Source: Paenibacillus sp. CF384
Lineage (GTDB): Bacteria > Bacillota > Bacilli > Paenibacillales > Paenibacillaceae
Reading direction: 5' to 3'
NCBI RefSeq assembly: GCF_900106745.1
Contig: NZ_FNNV01000002.1
Location: 186,001-250,000 of the forward strand
Length of the DNA stretch: 64,000 nucleotides
Shown: positions 8,300 through 15,722 of the stretch, piece by piece
Numbering within the stretch: the first letter of the stretch is position 1
How the letters are laid out: each line of letters starts with the position of its first letter
Notes under the pieces: generated by a model
Databases searched by the model: none
What the model was told of the DNA's origin: nothing
What the model saw: only the letters and a program-made list of their open reading frames with translations
Translations under genes and position numbers: made by a program

Positions 8300-8958
8300 G
8301 TAAGAGTCGCGGTTGGGGACTCTCAGTTTCCGTACCGGAACGGGAGTTATGGGGTTAGTTTAGAAGCTGAGAGTCGGGTTTGGCGTCTCTCAGCTTTATT
8401 TTCTCTTGGTTTTGGCGGTGAGAGTCGCGTTTGGCGACTCTCAGTTACCGGAACGGTAGATATGGGGGTTAGTTTGGAGGTTGAGAATCGGTTTTCCTAC
8501 TCTCAGCCTTATTTTCTCTTGGTTTTGGAGGTGAGAGTCGCATTTGGCGACGCGTTTGGCGTCTCTCAGCTGCTGGAACGGTAGTTATGGGGCTAGTTTA
8601 GAGGCTGAGAGTCGGTTTTTCCTACTCTCAGCCTAATTTTTTCATGGTTTTTGAGGTGAGAGTCGCGTTTGGCGACTCTCAGTTACCGGAACGGTTGTTA
8701 TGGGGTTAGTTTGGAGGCTGAGAGTTGGTTTTTCCTACTCTCAGCCTTATTTTTTCATGGTTTTGGAGGTGAGAGCCGCGTTTGGCGACTCTCAGCTACT
8801 GGAACGGTTGTTATGGGGTTAGTTTGGCTGAGAGTCGGTTTTTCCTACTCTCAGCCTAATTTTTTCATGGTTTTGGAGGTGAGAGTCGCGTTTGGCGTCT
8901 CTCAGTTTCCGGAACGGGAGTTATGGGTTAGTTTGGGCTGTTTAGATTGGTGAGAGTT
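8300..8958. repeat. Six degenerate tandem units of about 113 bp, each with two hairpins
   Basis: Units begin near 8302, 8420, 8533, 8658, 8771 and 8881. Each contains GAGAGTCGC-GTTTG-GCGACTCTC (a 9-bp perfect stem), then a linker GGAACGGTTGTTATGGGGTT, then CTGAGAGT...ACTCTCAG (an 8-bp stem) and a T-rich tail. The third unit carries a 12-base internal duplication. The + strand is strikingly G+T rich. Two open frames cross the block, but they only translate the repeats and have no ribosome site. Nothing here looks like a gene. It may be a lineage-specific hairpin repeat comparable to BIME/REP arrays. Confidence 0.85.
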
Positions 8959-8960
8959 CA

Positions 8961-9245
8961 TTTTTGGCAATTGTGCCACTTCTTAAGCGGTATATCCTCT
9001 TATGTGCTCCACTTCGACCTCATTTTGATGTTATAAGAGGGATATCCTCTTACAGCTTCAAGAATGGATGAATTTACTCTAGTTTTGGCGATTGTGCCAC
9101 TACTTTAGCGGTATATCCTCTTATGCGCCCTACTTCGACCCCATTTTGATGTTTTAAGCGGGATATTCTCTTACAGCTTCAAGAATGGATGAATTTACTC
9201 TAGTTTTGGTGATTGTGCCACTTCTTAAGCGGAATATCCTCTTAA
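8961..9245. repeat. Second tandem repeat, about 120-bp unit, 2.3 copies, with AT-rich palindromes
   Basis: Units start at about 8963, 9083 and 9204 (periods 120 and 121) with TTTTGGCRATTGTGCCACT. Each contains TTAAGCGGTATATCCTCTTA and a near-palindrome TAAGAGGGATATCCTCTTA, then a conserved run AAGAATGGATGAATTTACTC. The sequence is unrelated to the 113-bp family that it abuts. The remaining 9246-9356 shows no gene or recognisable element. Confidence 0.8.
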
Positions 9246-9356
9246 TGCTATCCGAAAGCAAGCCGCAACATACTAAACCTGCTCATACCAGTAACATTTC
9301 GAGCAACCTATACGCTCACCACACAAGTATCGCCCACACCGCCAACAATGACTTAT

Positions 9357-9385
9357 TTGTATGACCGCGCTTCTTTCGGTATAGT
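9357..9385 (+). promoter_or_regulatory. Sigma-A-like promoter of the pseudouridine synthase gene
   Basis: TTGTAT (9357-9362), 17-bp spacer, TATAGT (9380-9385), 36 bases before the ATG; AGGAG lies 8 bases before the start. Confidence 0.6.
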
Positions 9386-9421
9386 AAAATGAATATACAA
9401 TTCGTACTAGGAGCGTTATAG

Positions 9422-10576
9422 ATGGATAATAAGCAACAACCACGATCACCTAAGCACAAAACGAATACCGGGAACAGGCAGTCCGCGGCATTCGGTAGAT
9501 CCGAATCGGGAGCTTCCCGCGGCGCTTCCGCTTCGCGCGGCAAGCCCGGCTTCGCCGGCTCCGCTGCCGACTACCGCGGCGCTTCCGCTTCGCGCGGCAA
9601 GCCTGGCTTCGCCAGCTTCGCCGCCGGCTCCCGCGGCGCTTCCGCTCCGCGAGGCGCCGCCAAAGCAGCGCCGCGCCAAGCTGCGCCGGCGCCGAGCCGC
9701 AGCTACCCCGTGCAAGAAAACGCCGAGCTGCTGGCGTTCTTGCTCCAAACCGTCAAAGGCGAAGGCCGCAACGCCATTAAGGCGATGCTGAGCCGGGGGC
9801 AAATCGCGGTGGACGGCAAGACGCAGAAAGTGTTCAACTACGCGCTGAAGCCCGGACAAACCGTAACCGTGTCCAAAGAGCGCATCGTTGAGGCGCCTCC
9901 GCTGATTGGGCTGTCGATTCTTTATGAAGATGATGATCTCATCGTCGTTGTGAAGGAAGCGGGACTGCTGTCCATCGCCTCCGATCAAGAGTCGGAGCTG
10001 ACCGCCTATCGCCAGCTAACTGCACATGTTCGCCTGACGGATCCAAACAATCGGATCTTCGTTGTCCATCGACTGGACCGCGATACTTCCGGCGTCATGA
10101 TGTTCGCGAAGAGTGAACGCGTACAGCAAGAGCTTCAGCATACGTGGCAGGACACGGTAAAGGAACGTACGTACATCGCGCTTGTCGAAGGACAAGTCAA
10201 GAAGCAGGAAGGCACCATTTCGTCGTATCTCAAAGAAAGCAAGACGCTCAAAATGTACTCCACCTCCAATCCAACCGACGCCCAGCATGCCGTAACGCAC
10301 TACAAAGTGCTGCAGAGCAATCGGAATTACTCCCTGCTCGAGGTATCGCTTGAAACCGGCCGCAAAAATCAAATCCGCGTCCACATGGAAGATATCGGGC
10401 ATCCGATTGTCGGCGATAAGAAGTACGGCTCGAAATCCAGAGCCATTCCTCGCCTCGGTCTCCATGCGCGGCTCTTAGCTTTCTTGCATCCGTCGACAGG
10501 CAAACTTGTTCGCTTCGAGACCGATATTCCGAAGCTATTCTTGAATCCGTTCAAGGACGGCTTTATTCCCAAATAA
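9422..10576 (+). CDS. RluD/RluA-family RNA pseudouridine synthase with repetitive N-terminal extension
   Basis: 384 residues. Residues 1-95 are a disordered Ser/Gly/Arg/Ala-rich extension built from 19-residue repeats (RGASASRGKPGFA...). An S4-like RNA-binding segment follows (VKGEGRNAIKAMLSRGQIAVDGKTQKVFNYALKPGQTV), then the catalytic domain with HRLDRDTSG, whose Asp is the catalytic residue, and the C-terminal GRKNQIRVHMEDIGHPIVGDKKYG motif. Such enzymes isomerise uridine in rRNA or tRNA. The core is complete; the target RNA is unknown. The WYL regulator gene begins 16 bases after the stop codon and may be co-transcribed. Confidence 0.9.
   Translation: MDNKQQPRSPKHKTNTGNRQSAAFGRSESGASRGASASRGKPGFAGSAADYRGASASRGKPGFASFAAGSRGASAPRGAAKAAPRQAAPAPSRSYPVQENAELLAFLLQTVKGEGRNAIKAMLSRGQIAVDGKTQKVFNYALKPGQTVTVSKERIVEAPPLIGLSILYEDDDLIVVVKEAGLLSIASDQESELTAYRQLTAHVRLTDPNNRIFVVHRLDRDTSGVMMFAKSERVQQELQHTWQDTVKERTYIALVEGQVKKQEGTISSYLKESKTLKMYSTSNPTDAQHAVTHYKVLQSNRNYSLLEVSLETGRKNQIRVHMEDIGHPIVGDKKYGSKSRAIPRLGLHARLLAFLHPSTGKLVRFETDIPKLFLNPFKDGFIPK
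9517..9650 (+). repeat. 57-bp in-frame tandem repeat (2.4 copies) in the pseudouridine synthase gene
   Basis: GCGGCGCTTCCGCTTCGCGC recurs at about 9518, 9575 and 9632, a period of 57 bases or 19 codons. The third copy is shorter and diverged. The repeat preserves the frame and encodes a basic, glycine-rich linker. Confidence 0.85.
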
Positions 10577-10592
10577 TAAGGAGGCAGCCACC

Positions 10593-11558
10593 TTGTCCAA
10601 AGCAGACAACATGCTGGCCATTCTGTGGCTGCTCAAAGCAAACAAACGCATGACCGCCAAGCAGCTGGCTGACTCCCTGGAAATGCACATCCGAACCGTA
10701 TACCGCTACATCGATGCGCTCTGTGCGAGCGGCGTCCCGATTGTAGCCGACTCCGGCCATAATGGCGGGTACAGCCTGCTTGAGCATTTCAAGGAATCCC
10801 CGCTCTTCTTCGATCTGGAGGAGCAAAAGGCGCTCATCCATGCCGCACTCTTCGCACAGGAAGCGGGTTATCCCTACGGTGACGTGCTGAAACAAGCCGT
10901 TACCAAATTAAAACGCTACACCAATGAGGCGCAGCGCAGCGAGATTGAACGGCATATGATAGGGTTCGAGGTTGGTAATCCAACCGCTCCACAATCCAAT
11001 ATCGAGGGATTCCTTCAACAGCTGGAGCAGTCCGTCGCAAGCTGCACGACGCAGCATATGGTGTATCAGAAAGGCTACGGTCTGGACGAACAGGAGCGTT
11101 CAATCGACCCCTACGGCCTCGTGCATTGGAGAGGCAAATGGTACATGATCGCGCATTGCCATCTCCGGCAATCCACGCGGAGCTTCCGTGTGGACCGCAT
11201 TACGGCGCTGAACGGTACGGACCACGTATTCGAACGTCCCGAGGCTTTCTCGGCACGTTCGTTTCTACTCCAGAATCTAAAACGACAACCCGAAGGTGAC
11301 GTTCAGCTCACCTCTGTCGTCATTCAAGGCAACCTGCAAGCACTGAATGCACTAAGCGAAATTTGGTTGTTCAGTGACGCGCTCGTCAATCGTTCCGCCG
11401 ATACCGCCCACTTTATGATAGAGGAGCATTTGCTTCAATCCTTCGTACCTTATCACCTGCTCAGCTTCGGAACTCGCATTCAAGTGCTGGAGCCGTTGCT
11501 GCTGCAGGATAAATTGGTCGAAATAGCCGGCAAGCTTCTTCAGCACCATTCCCGTTAA
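10593..11558 (+). CDS. WYL-domain transcriptional regulator (YafY type)
   Basis: 321 residues. The N-terminal HTH is LLKANKRMTAKQLADSLEMHIRTVYRYIDALCASGVPIVADSGHNGGYSL. The WYL domain begins near residue 140 and contains DPYGLVHWRGKWYMIAHCHLRQSTRSFRVDRI, followed by a WCX-like C-terminal region. WYL proteins are ligand-responsive DNA-binding regulators. The start is TTG with AAGGAGG 8 bases upstream. The stop overlaps that of the convergent metallo-beta-lactamase-fold gene by four bases. Regulated genes are unknown; no operator stands out. Confidence 0.88.
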   Translation: MSKADNMLAILWLLKANKRMTAKQLADSLEMHIRTVYRYIDALCASGVPIVADSGHNGGYSLLEHFKESPLFFDLEEQKALIHAALFAQEAGYPYGDVLKQAVTKLKRYTNEAQRSEIERHMIGFEVGNPTAPQSNIEGFLQQLEQSVASCTTQHMVYQKGYGLDEQERSIDPYGLVHWRGKWYMIAHCHLRQSTRSFRVDRITALNGTDHVFERPEAFSARSFLLQNLKRQPEGDVQLTSVVIQGNLQALNALSEIWLFSDALVNRSADTAHFMIEEHLLQSFVPYHLLSFGTRIQVLEPLLLQDKLVEIAGKLLQHHSR

Positions 11559-12226
11559 TGCGCCCTGCTTGCAGCTTGGTACTCATCGAGCTGTGCAGCG
11601 GGCTGCATAACCGGTCCTCCATGACAAATCTCCAATCGTTTGGGCTTCAGCTTCCGTACGATCTCGCTGCTGCGAATCGCTTCTGCCATGTCTGCCGTAA
11701 ACATCGCCATCGGCCTGCGCAAACGGCCTTTCTTCGAAGTAAACAGATCTCCCGCCAACAGCATGCCATCCTGCTCATGGAAATACACCACATGCCCAGG
11801 TGCATGACCCGGCGTATGATACACGCTCAAGCTGCCGACATTGGCAAGCTCCCCATTAACCTGCCCCAGCCGTTTGGCCAATCCTGCTTTGACTGTCTGC
11901 CCCGCTTTCTTGCGCCCCGGATAAGGCTTGCTTCCCTCCATATACGGAAATTCAACTTCATGCGCATAGACTTCGGCATCCGGGTATCGAGCCAATAATC
12001 CCGTAATCGCACCTACATGATCCGAATGCCCGTGAGTAAGCACAATACGCTTCAGCGGCCCCGCCTGCAATCCATCTATAAAAGAAATAATACCTTTCGT
12101 CATGAGCGGAATGCCCGCATCCACCAGCGTAACGCCATCCTCCTCGCGTACCACCCATACCCGGAAGGGGATGATCATCCATGTCCGTAAACACCATACA
12201 TGCTCTGAAATTTGCTCGGTTTTCAT
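11555..12226 (-). CDS. Metallo-beta-lactamase-fold hydrolase
   Basis: 223 residues with the HxHxDH zinc motif in LTHGHSDHVGAITG, a further His in YHTPGHAPGHVVYF, Asp in LLAGDLFTSKKGR and a last His in ICHGGPVM, so both metal sites look complete. The family includes glyoxalase II-like and lactonase-like enzymes; the fold does not decide the substrate. AGGAG precedes the ATG at 12226 and a TATAAT lies 24-29 bases upstream. A paired inverted repeat just upstream suggests TetR-type repression, although no TetR gene is in the window. Confidence 0.85.
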   Translation of the reverse strand: MKTEQISEHVWCLRTWMIIPFRVWVVREEDGVTLVDAGIPLMTKGIISFIDGLQAGPLKRIVLTHGHSDHVGAITGLLARYPDAEVYAHEVEFPYMEGSKPYPGRKKAGQTVKAGLAKRLGQVNGELANVGSLSVYHTPGHAPGHVVYFHEQDGMLLAGDLFTSKKGRLRRPMAMFTADMAEAIRSSEIVRKLKPKRLEICHGGPVMQPAAQLDEYQAASRAH

Positions 12227-12249
12227 ACGCTATCCACTCCTATTCCATG

Positions 12250-12301
12250 ATTATACACAGCTTCGTCAATTCATAACCAACGGTTACTAACCACTGGTTA
12301 T
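12250..12301 (-). promoter_or_regulatory. -10 box and double-dyad operator of the metallo-hydrolase gene
   Basis: TATAAT on the minus strand (12250-12255). Upstream, ATAACCA...TGGTTAT (12273-12279 / 12295-12301) encloses two smaller dyads, TAACC-AAC-GGTTA and AACCA-C-TGGTT. The nested symmetry resembles operators of TetR-family repressors that bind as two dimers. Confidence 0.5.
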
Positions 12302-12440
12302 AATATATGCTTCGTCTCCCGTTCTGTCAACATCATTTCTCCTAACTTCACAAAACGACATTTTTCGATATATGGAGGAATTGTAAAGAATCGCGAGAGA
12401 AGACGAGATAACATGCGGATTTTTTATCATATCGGCATTA

Positions 12441-12886
12441 TTTTGATTTTTCTGAATATTTACATAATAGGCGAGTTGCCTGTACACTAAGGTCAGATCA
12501 AACAAGCAGCTCACCCCCAAGCCGAGAGGTTCGGGTAGAGACGAAAGCAGGTTGATCGAGAAGATCTCCACTTTCTGTGAGAGGGGATAGTCCATTGAAG
12601 AAGGTTAGCGAAGTATGTCCCTCAATGATTCGGGAAAGGAGTTATCCGGTATAATTGTTTTCGGGGCATGCGGGAAACAGTAAGCAATTGAATGACAATG
12701 GTCAGATCACCAAAAATCTAAGAATGAGGATCCATCAACAGTCAACTGTAAGAGCAAGATCAGTCCGAAATTTGATTAGCAACGGTTGTTGTTTGGAAAT
12801 TAGAATGGAGTTGCAGTATCCAAATTGAATAGGAACGGTTCTTATCGATAGGGATTTCGGTTGTCATAGACAAGCGAAATCCCTAT
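12441..12886 (+). other. Unassigned structured-looking segment, possible non-coding RNA
   Basis: This part of the 794-base gap between the metallo-hydrolase and the ArsR gene has no convincing ORF. A TTTTGA/16/CATAAT promoter-like pair (12441-12468) precedes about 400 bases with several local hairpins and two copies of GGTCAGATCA (12491-12500, 12700-12709). The segment ends in a strong hairpin: ATAGGGATTTCG (12848-12859) pairs with 12875-12886, with a further 5-bp inner stem and a 3-base loop. There is no U tract after it. It matches no riboswitch or RNA class I know well. Direction and expression are guesses. Confidence 0.3.
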
Positions 12887-12945
12887 TATATTGCGTTCAT
12901 GGCGAAACCGCGAATCCATACGATGCCTATTTTACATATTGCGGA

Positions 12946-12990
12946 TTGACATGTTCATCTAATTAGATTATCTTCTAATTAGATGAACAT
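12946..12990 (+). promoter_or_regulatory. Promoter embedded in a perfect 17-bp inverted repeat (ArsR operator)
   Basis: TTGACA (12946-12951), 17-bp spacer, TATCTT (12969-12974). A perfect dyad ATGTTCATCTAATTAGA occupies 12951-12967 and its complement 12974-12990, separated by six bases. The dyad overlaps the end of the -35 and the -10 and would block RNA polymerase if bound, so autorepression by the downstream ArsR-type protein is the natural inference. Confidence 0.75.
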
Positions 12991-13020
12991 CTAACATATA
13001 TCGAAAGGCAGGCCACAGCC

Positions 13021-13632
13021 ATGATGCAGCTTGATAAGATCGTCAACTATCATAAAGCACTCGCTGATCCTACTCGCATCCGTATGCTTATTTTGCTGGC
13101 GGAAGGTGAAATGACCGGACAACTGCTTGCGGAGAAGCTTTGCCTATCCCCCGCTACCATCACGCATCATGCCGCCAAACTACGGGCAGTCAGCCTCATT
13201 CACGAACGCCGCGACAAGAATGCGATTTTCTTCTCGCTGGATCATTATTTTCTAAGGCAATACGAAGGCTCGCTGCAAGCAATCCTTACGCAGCCTGCAA
13301 TTAAGGAAACGAAGGAGATCGAACCTATGGACGAGAAGAACGAACGATTAAAACAATCCGTCCTGCGCAATTTCATCACTGCAGATGGTAAGCTTAAGCA
13401 TATCCCCGCTCAACTGAAGAAGAAACGGATCGTGCTGGAGCATTTGGCGCAGAAACTGGAGGAAGGCAGAAGCTACACCGAGAAGGAGCTCAACGCATTT
13501 ATCAAGCAGTTCCATCCCGACTTCGCCACCATTCGCCGCGAGTTTATCATGCATGCTTACTTGTACCGCGAGCAGGAAGTGTATGAGCGGAACCCGCAAG
13601 AAATGTGGGAACGCTGGGAAACGTTATCCTAA
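13021..13632 (+). CDS. ArsR-type winged-helix regulator with DUF2087 domain
   Basis: 203 residues. Residues 1-75 are an ArsR-like winged helix (HKALADPTRIRMLILLAEGEMTGQLLAEKLCLSPATITHHAAKL). The C-terminal 90 residues form a DUF2087 domain (LRNFITADGKLKHIPAQLKKKRIVLEHLAQ ... FHPDFATIRREFIMHAYLYRE). The ArsR-plus-DUF2087 layout is known in Firmicutes, but the signal sensed is not. No Cys metal-binding motif is evident. It starts at the first of two adjacent ATGs, lies 31 bases downstream of the perfect dyad, and is followed 34 bases later by the monooxygenase gene in a likely two-gene operon. Confidence 0.87.
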   Translation: MMQLDKIVNYHKALADPTRIRMLILLAEGEMTGQLLAEKLCLSPATITHHAAKLRAVSLIHERRDKNAIFFSLDHYFLRQYEGSLQAILTQPAIKETKEIEPMDEKNERLKQSVLRNFITADGKLKHIPAQLKKKRIVLEHLAQKLEEGRSYTEKELNAFIKQFHPDFATIRREFIMHAYLYREQEVYERNPQEMWERWETLS

Positions 13633-13666
13633 TCCAATCGATTCTATTTGGGAGGTAGTACAACCG

Positions 13667-14020
13667 ATGAGCAGCCATTCGAACGAGCATCAAGAGCCTT
13701 CCGGCATCGCCAAGACACCGGAGCCTCCTTATTACGCCGTCATCTTCTCCTCGCTCCGGACAGCCGGCGACAACGGCTACGGCGATATGGCAGAACAGAT
13801 GAGCAAACTCGCATCCGTGCAGCCTGGTTTCCTTGGCGTTGAAAGCGCACGCGACAGCAATGGGCTCGGCATCACCGTTTCCTACTGGGAATCCTTGGAT
13901 GCCATTAAGAATTGGAAAGCCAATCCTCGCCACCTGACCGCGCAGGATAAAGGCAGAACTGACTGGTACGCCTCCTACGGCGTGCGAATCAGCCGTGTGG
14001 AGCGTAATTATTTTTTCTAG
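13667..14020 (+). CDS. Antibiotic-biosynthesis-monooxygenase (ABM) domain protein
   Basis: About 117 residues. After a short polar N-terminus comes an ABM ferredoxin-like fold: PYYAVIFSSLRTAGDNGYGDMAEQMSKLASVQPGFLGVESARD and ITVSYWESLDAIKNWKANPRHLTAQDKGRTDWYASYGVRISRVERNY. The arrangement resembles Bacillus YqjZ-like proteins, some of which are linked to heme or quinone oxidation. The start is the ATG at 13667 with GGGAGG upstream. It is the target-like partner of the ArsR/DUF2087 regulator and ends just before a terminator. Confidence 0.8.
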   Translation: MSSHSNEHQEPSGIAKTPEPPYYAVIFSSLRTAGDNGYGDMAEQMSKLASVQPGFLGVESARDSNGLGITVSYWESLDAIKNWKANPRHLTAQDKGRTDWYASYGVRISRVERNYFF

Positions 14021-14040
14021 TATTAACATGTAGCAAAGAA

Positions 14041-14092
14041 AAGGGCTGCCCGGCGAATCGTTGCAGATTCCATCCGAGCAGCCCTATTATAA
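14041..14092. terminator. Terminator between convergent ABM and IMP dehydrogenase genes
   Basis: AAGGGCTGC...GCAGCCCTATTATAATTATT, a 7-bp stem with a long loop between converging genes. Confidence 0.65.
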
Positions 14093-15592
14093 TTATTCTC
14101 CGGCAATGCTGTTTTCTTTCAAAATAACGTCATGCGCGCCGCCCTCAATAATGCTCGTCGCCGAAACCAGCGTAATCCGCGCATTCTGCTGCAGTTCTGG
14201 GATGGTAAGCGATCCGCAGTTGCACATGGTCGATTTGATTTTGTGAATCGTCTTGCTCAAGTTCTCGTGCAAGCTTCCCGCGTAAGGAACGTAAGAGTCT
14301 ACGCCTTCCTCGAACATCAGGCCCGCTTTGCCGCCGGTGTCGTAACGCTCCCAGTTGCGCGCACGATTGGAGCCTTCGCCCCAGAACTCTTTTACAAAGT
14401 TGTTGCCGACCTTCAGCTTGCGAGTCGGGCTCTCATCGAAACGGGCAAAATAACGGCCCATCATAACGAAGTCCGCCCCCATCGCTAGCGCCAGCGTAAT
14501 GTGATAGTCATGCACGATACCGCCATCCGAACAGATCGGCACATAGATGCCGGTTTGCTGGAAATACTCGTCGCGCGCTGCAGCAACCTCGATCATCGCC
14601 GAAGCTTGCCCGCGGCCAATCCCCTTCTGTTCTCGCGTAATGCAGATGGAACCGCCGCCGATACCGACTTTAATAAAGTCTGCGCCTGCTTCTACCAGAT
14701 AGAGGAAACCTTCGCGGTCAACTACGTTACCTGCGCCGATCTTGACATCGGAGTTTGATTTCACGAAAGCAATCGTTTCCTTCTGCCATTCCGAATAGCC
14801 GTCGGAGGAATCGATAACAAGCACATCCACGCCAGCCGCGACAAGTGCAGGTACACGTTCCGTATAGTCTTTCGTATTAATACCCGCGCCTACGATATAA
14901 CTCTTATTCGCATCCAGCAGCTCGGACGGGTTTTCTTTGTGCTCATCATAATCCTTACGGAAAACCAAATAATCCAAATTGCCCTGCTCGTCTACGACAG
15001 GCAAACAGTTCAGCTTGTGATCCCAGATGAGATCATTCGCTTCCGAAAGCGTAATCCCGGACTTGCCATAAATCAGCTTCGAGAACGGTGTCATGAACTC
15101 ACTAACCGTCTTGGACTGCGGGTCACGGCTGATCCGATAATCACGGCCGGTTACTATGCCGACCAGCCTGCCTTTCGGTGAACCGTCGCTTGTAATCGCA
15201 ACGGTGGAATGGCCGGTACGCTCTTTGAGCTCCAGCACATCCTTCAAGGTGTGCTCTGGCGTCAGGTTCGAGCGGCTGACAACGAAGCCCGCCTTGTAGC
15301 TCTTCGCTTTACGCACCATCTCCGCTTGGCTTTCCACAGATTGAGAGCCGAAGATAAACGAGATCCCCCCGCTTCGTGCAAGAGCAACAGCCATACGATC
15401 GTCGGATACAGCCTGCATTACAGCGGATGAGAACGGAATATTCAAGGAATAGGCCGGTTTCTCACCTTTCTTGAACTTCACGATCGGTGTTTTGAGACTT
15501 ACGTTTGAAGGATTACAATCCTTCGTGGTCAAATTCGGCACCAGTAGAAATTCGCTAAAGGTGCGGGATGGTTCCATGTAATAATGAGCCAA
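14093..15592 (-). CDS. guaB: IMP dehydrogenase, Tritrichomonas-like type
   Basis: 499 residues from the TTG at 15592, which has GGAGG 8 bases upstream; a longer reading from 15610 would put the ribosome site inside the gene. It oxidises IMP to XMP with NAD. Two CBS domains interrupt the barrel at about residues 90-215. The active-site loop [19 protein letters not shown] places the catalytic Cys near residue 317, and the flap [12 protein letters not shown] carries the Arg-Tyr pair. The N-terminus ([12 protein letters not shown]), the active-site loop and the [10 protein letters not shown] tail closely resemble my recollection of the Tritrichomonas foetus enzyme rather than the usual Bacillus GuaB. 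A canonical guaB elsewhere in the genome is possible but cannot be seen here. Confidence 0.9.
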   Translation of the reverse strand: MAHYYMEPSRTFSEFLLVPNLTTKDCNPSNVSLKTPIVKFKKGEKPAYSLNIPFSSAVMQAVSDDRMAVALARSGGISFIFGSQSVESQAEMVRKAKSYKAGFVVSRSNLTPEHTLKDVLELKERTGHSTVAITSDGSPKGRLVGIVTGRDYRISRDPQSKTVSEFMTPFSKLIYGKSGITLSEANDLIWDHKLNCLPVVDEQGNLDYLVFRKDYDEHKENPSELLDANKSYIVGAGINTKDYTERVPALVAAGVDVLVIDSSDGYSEWQKETIAFVKSNSDVKIGAGNVVDREGFLYLVEAGADFIKVGIGGGSICITREQKGIGRGQASAMIEVAAARDEYFQQTGIYVPICSDGGIVHDYHITLALAMGADFVMMGRYFARFDESPTRKLKVGNNFVKEFWGEGSNRARNWERYDTGGKAGLMFEEGVDSYVPYAGSLHENLSKTIHKIKSTMCNCGSLTIPELQQNARITLVSATSIIEGGAHDVILKENSIAGE

Positions 15593-15722
15593 AGATGTCG
15601 CCTCCTGCAATCCAATTCCGGATAAATTCTTACAAGCATATCACAGCGATCACAATCGCGCAATGGAAGTTGTCGTTCGACTTTACTCCAGTATTTCAAC
15701 GACGATTTCGCCGAAAAGGTTG

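Noticed and set aside
8231..8953. Two + strand ORFs of 117 and 94 codons across the 113-bp repeats
   Set aside because: They translate the repeat units, have no ribosome sites and contain no domain; the array explains the open frames.
8300..8958. CRISPR array
   Set aside because: Units of 113 bp are similar along their whole length; there are no short repeats with unique spacers and no cas genes.
12287..12595. Minus-strand ORF of 102 codons
   Set aside because: No convincing ribosome site, no family resemblance, and it covers the MBL operator and the structured segment.
12655..12685. FMN riboswitch-like TTCGGGGCA string
   Set aside because: Only a few bases agree; the remaining conserved helices and loops of the RFN element are absent and the next gene is a regulator with its own promoter.
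12848..12886. Ordinary intrinsic terminator
   Set aside because: The stem is strong, but no U tract follows on either strand, so it is listed as part of an unassigned structured segment.
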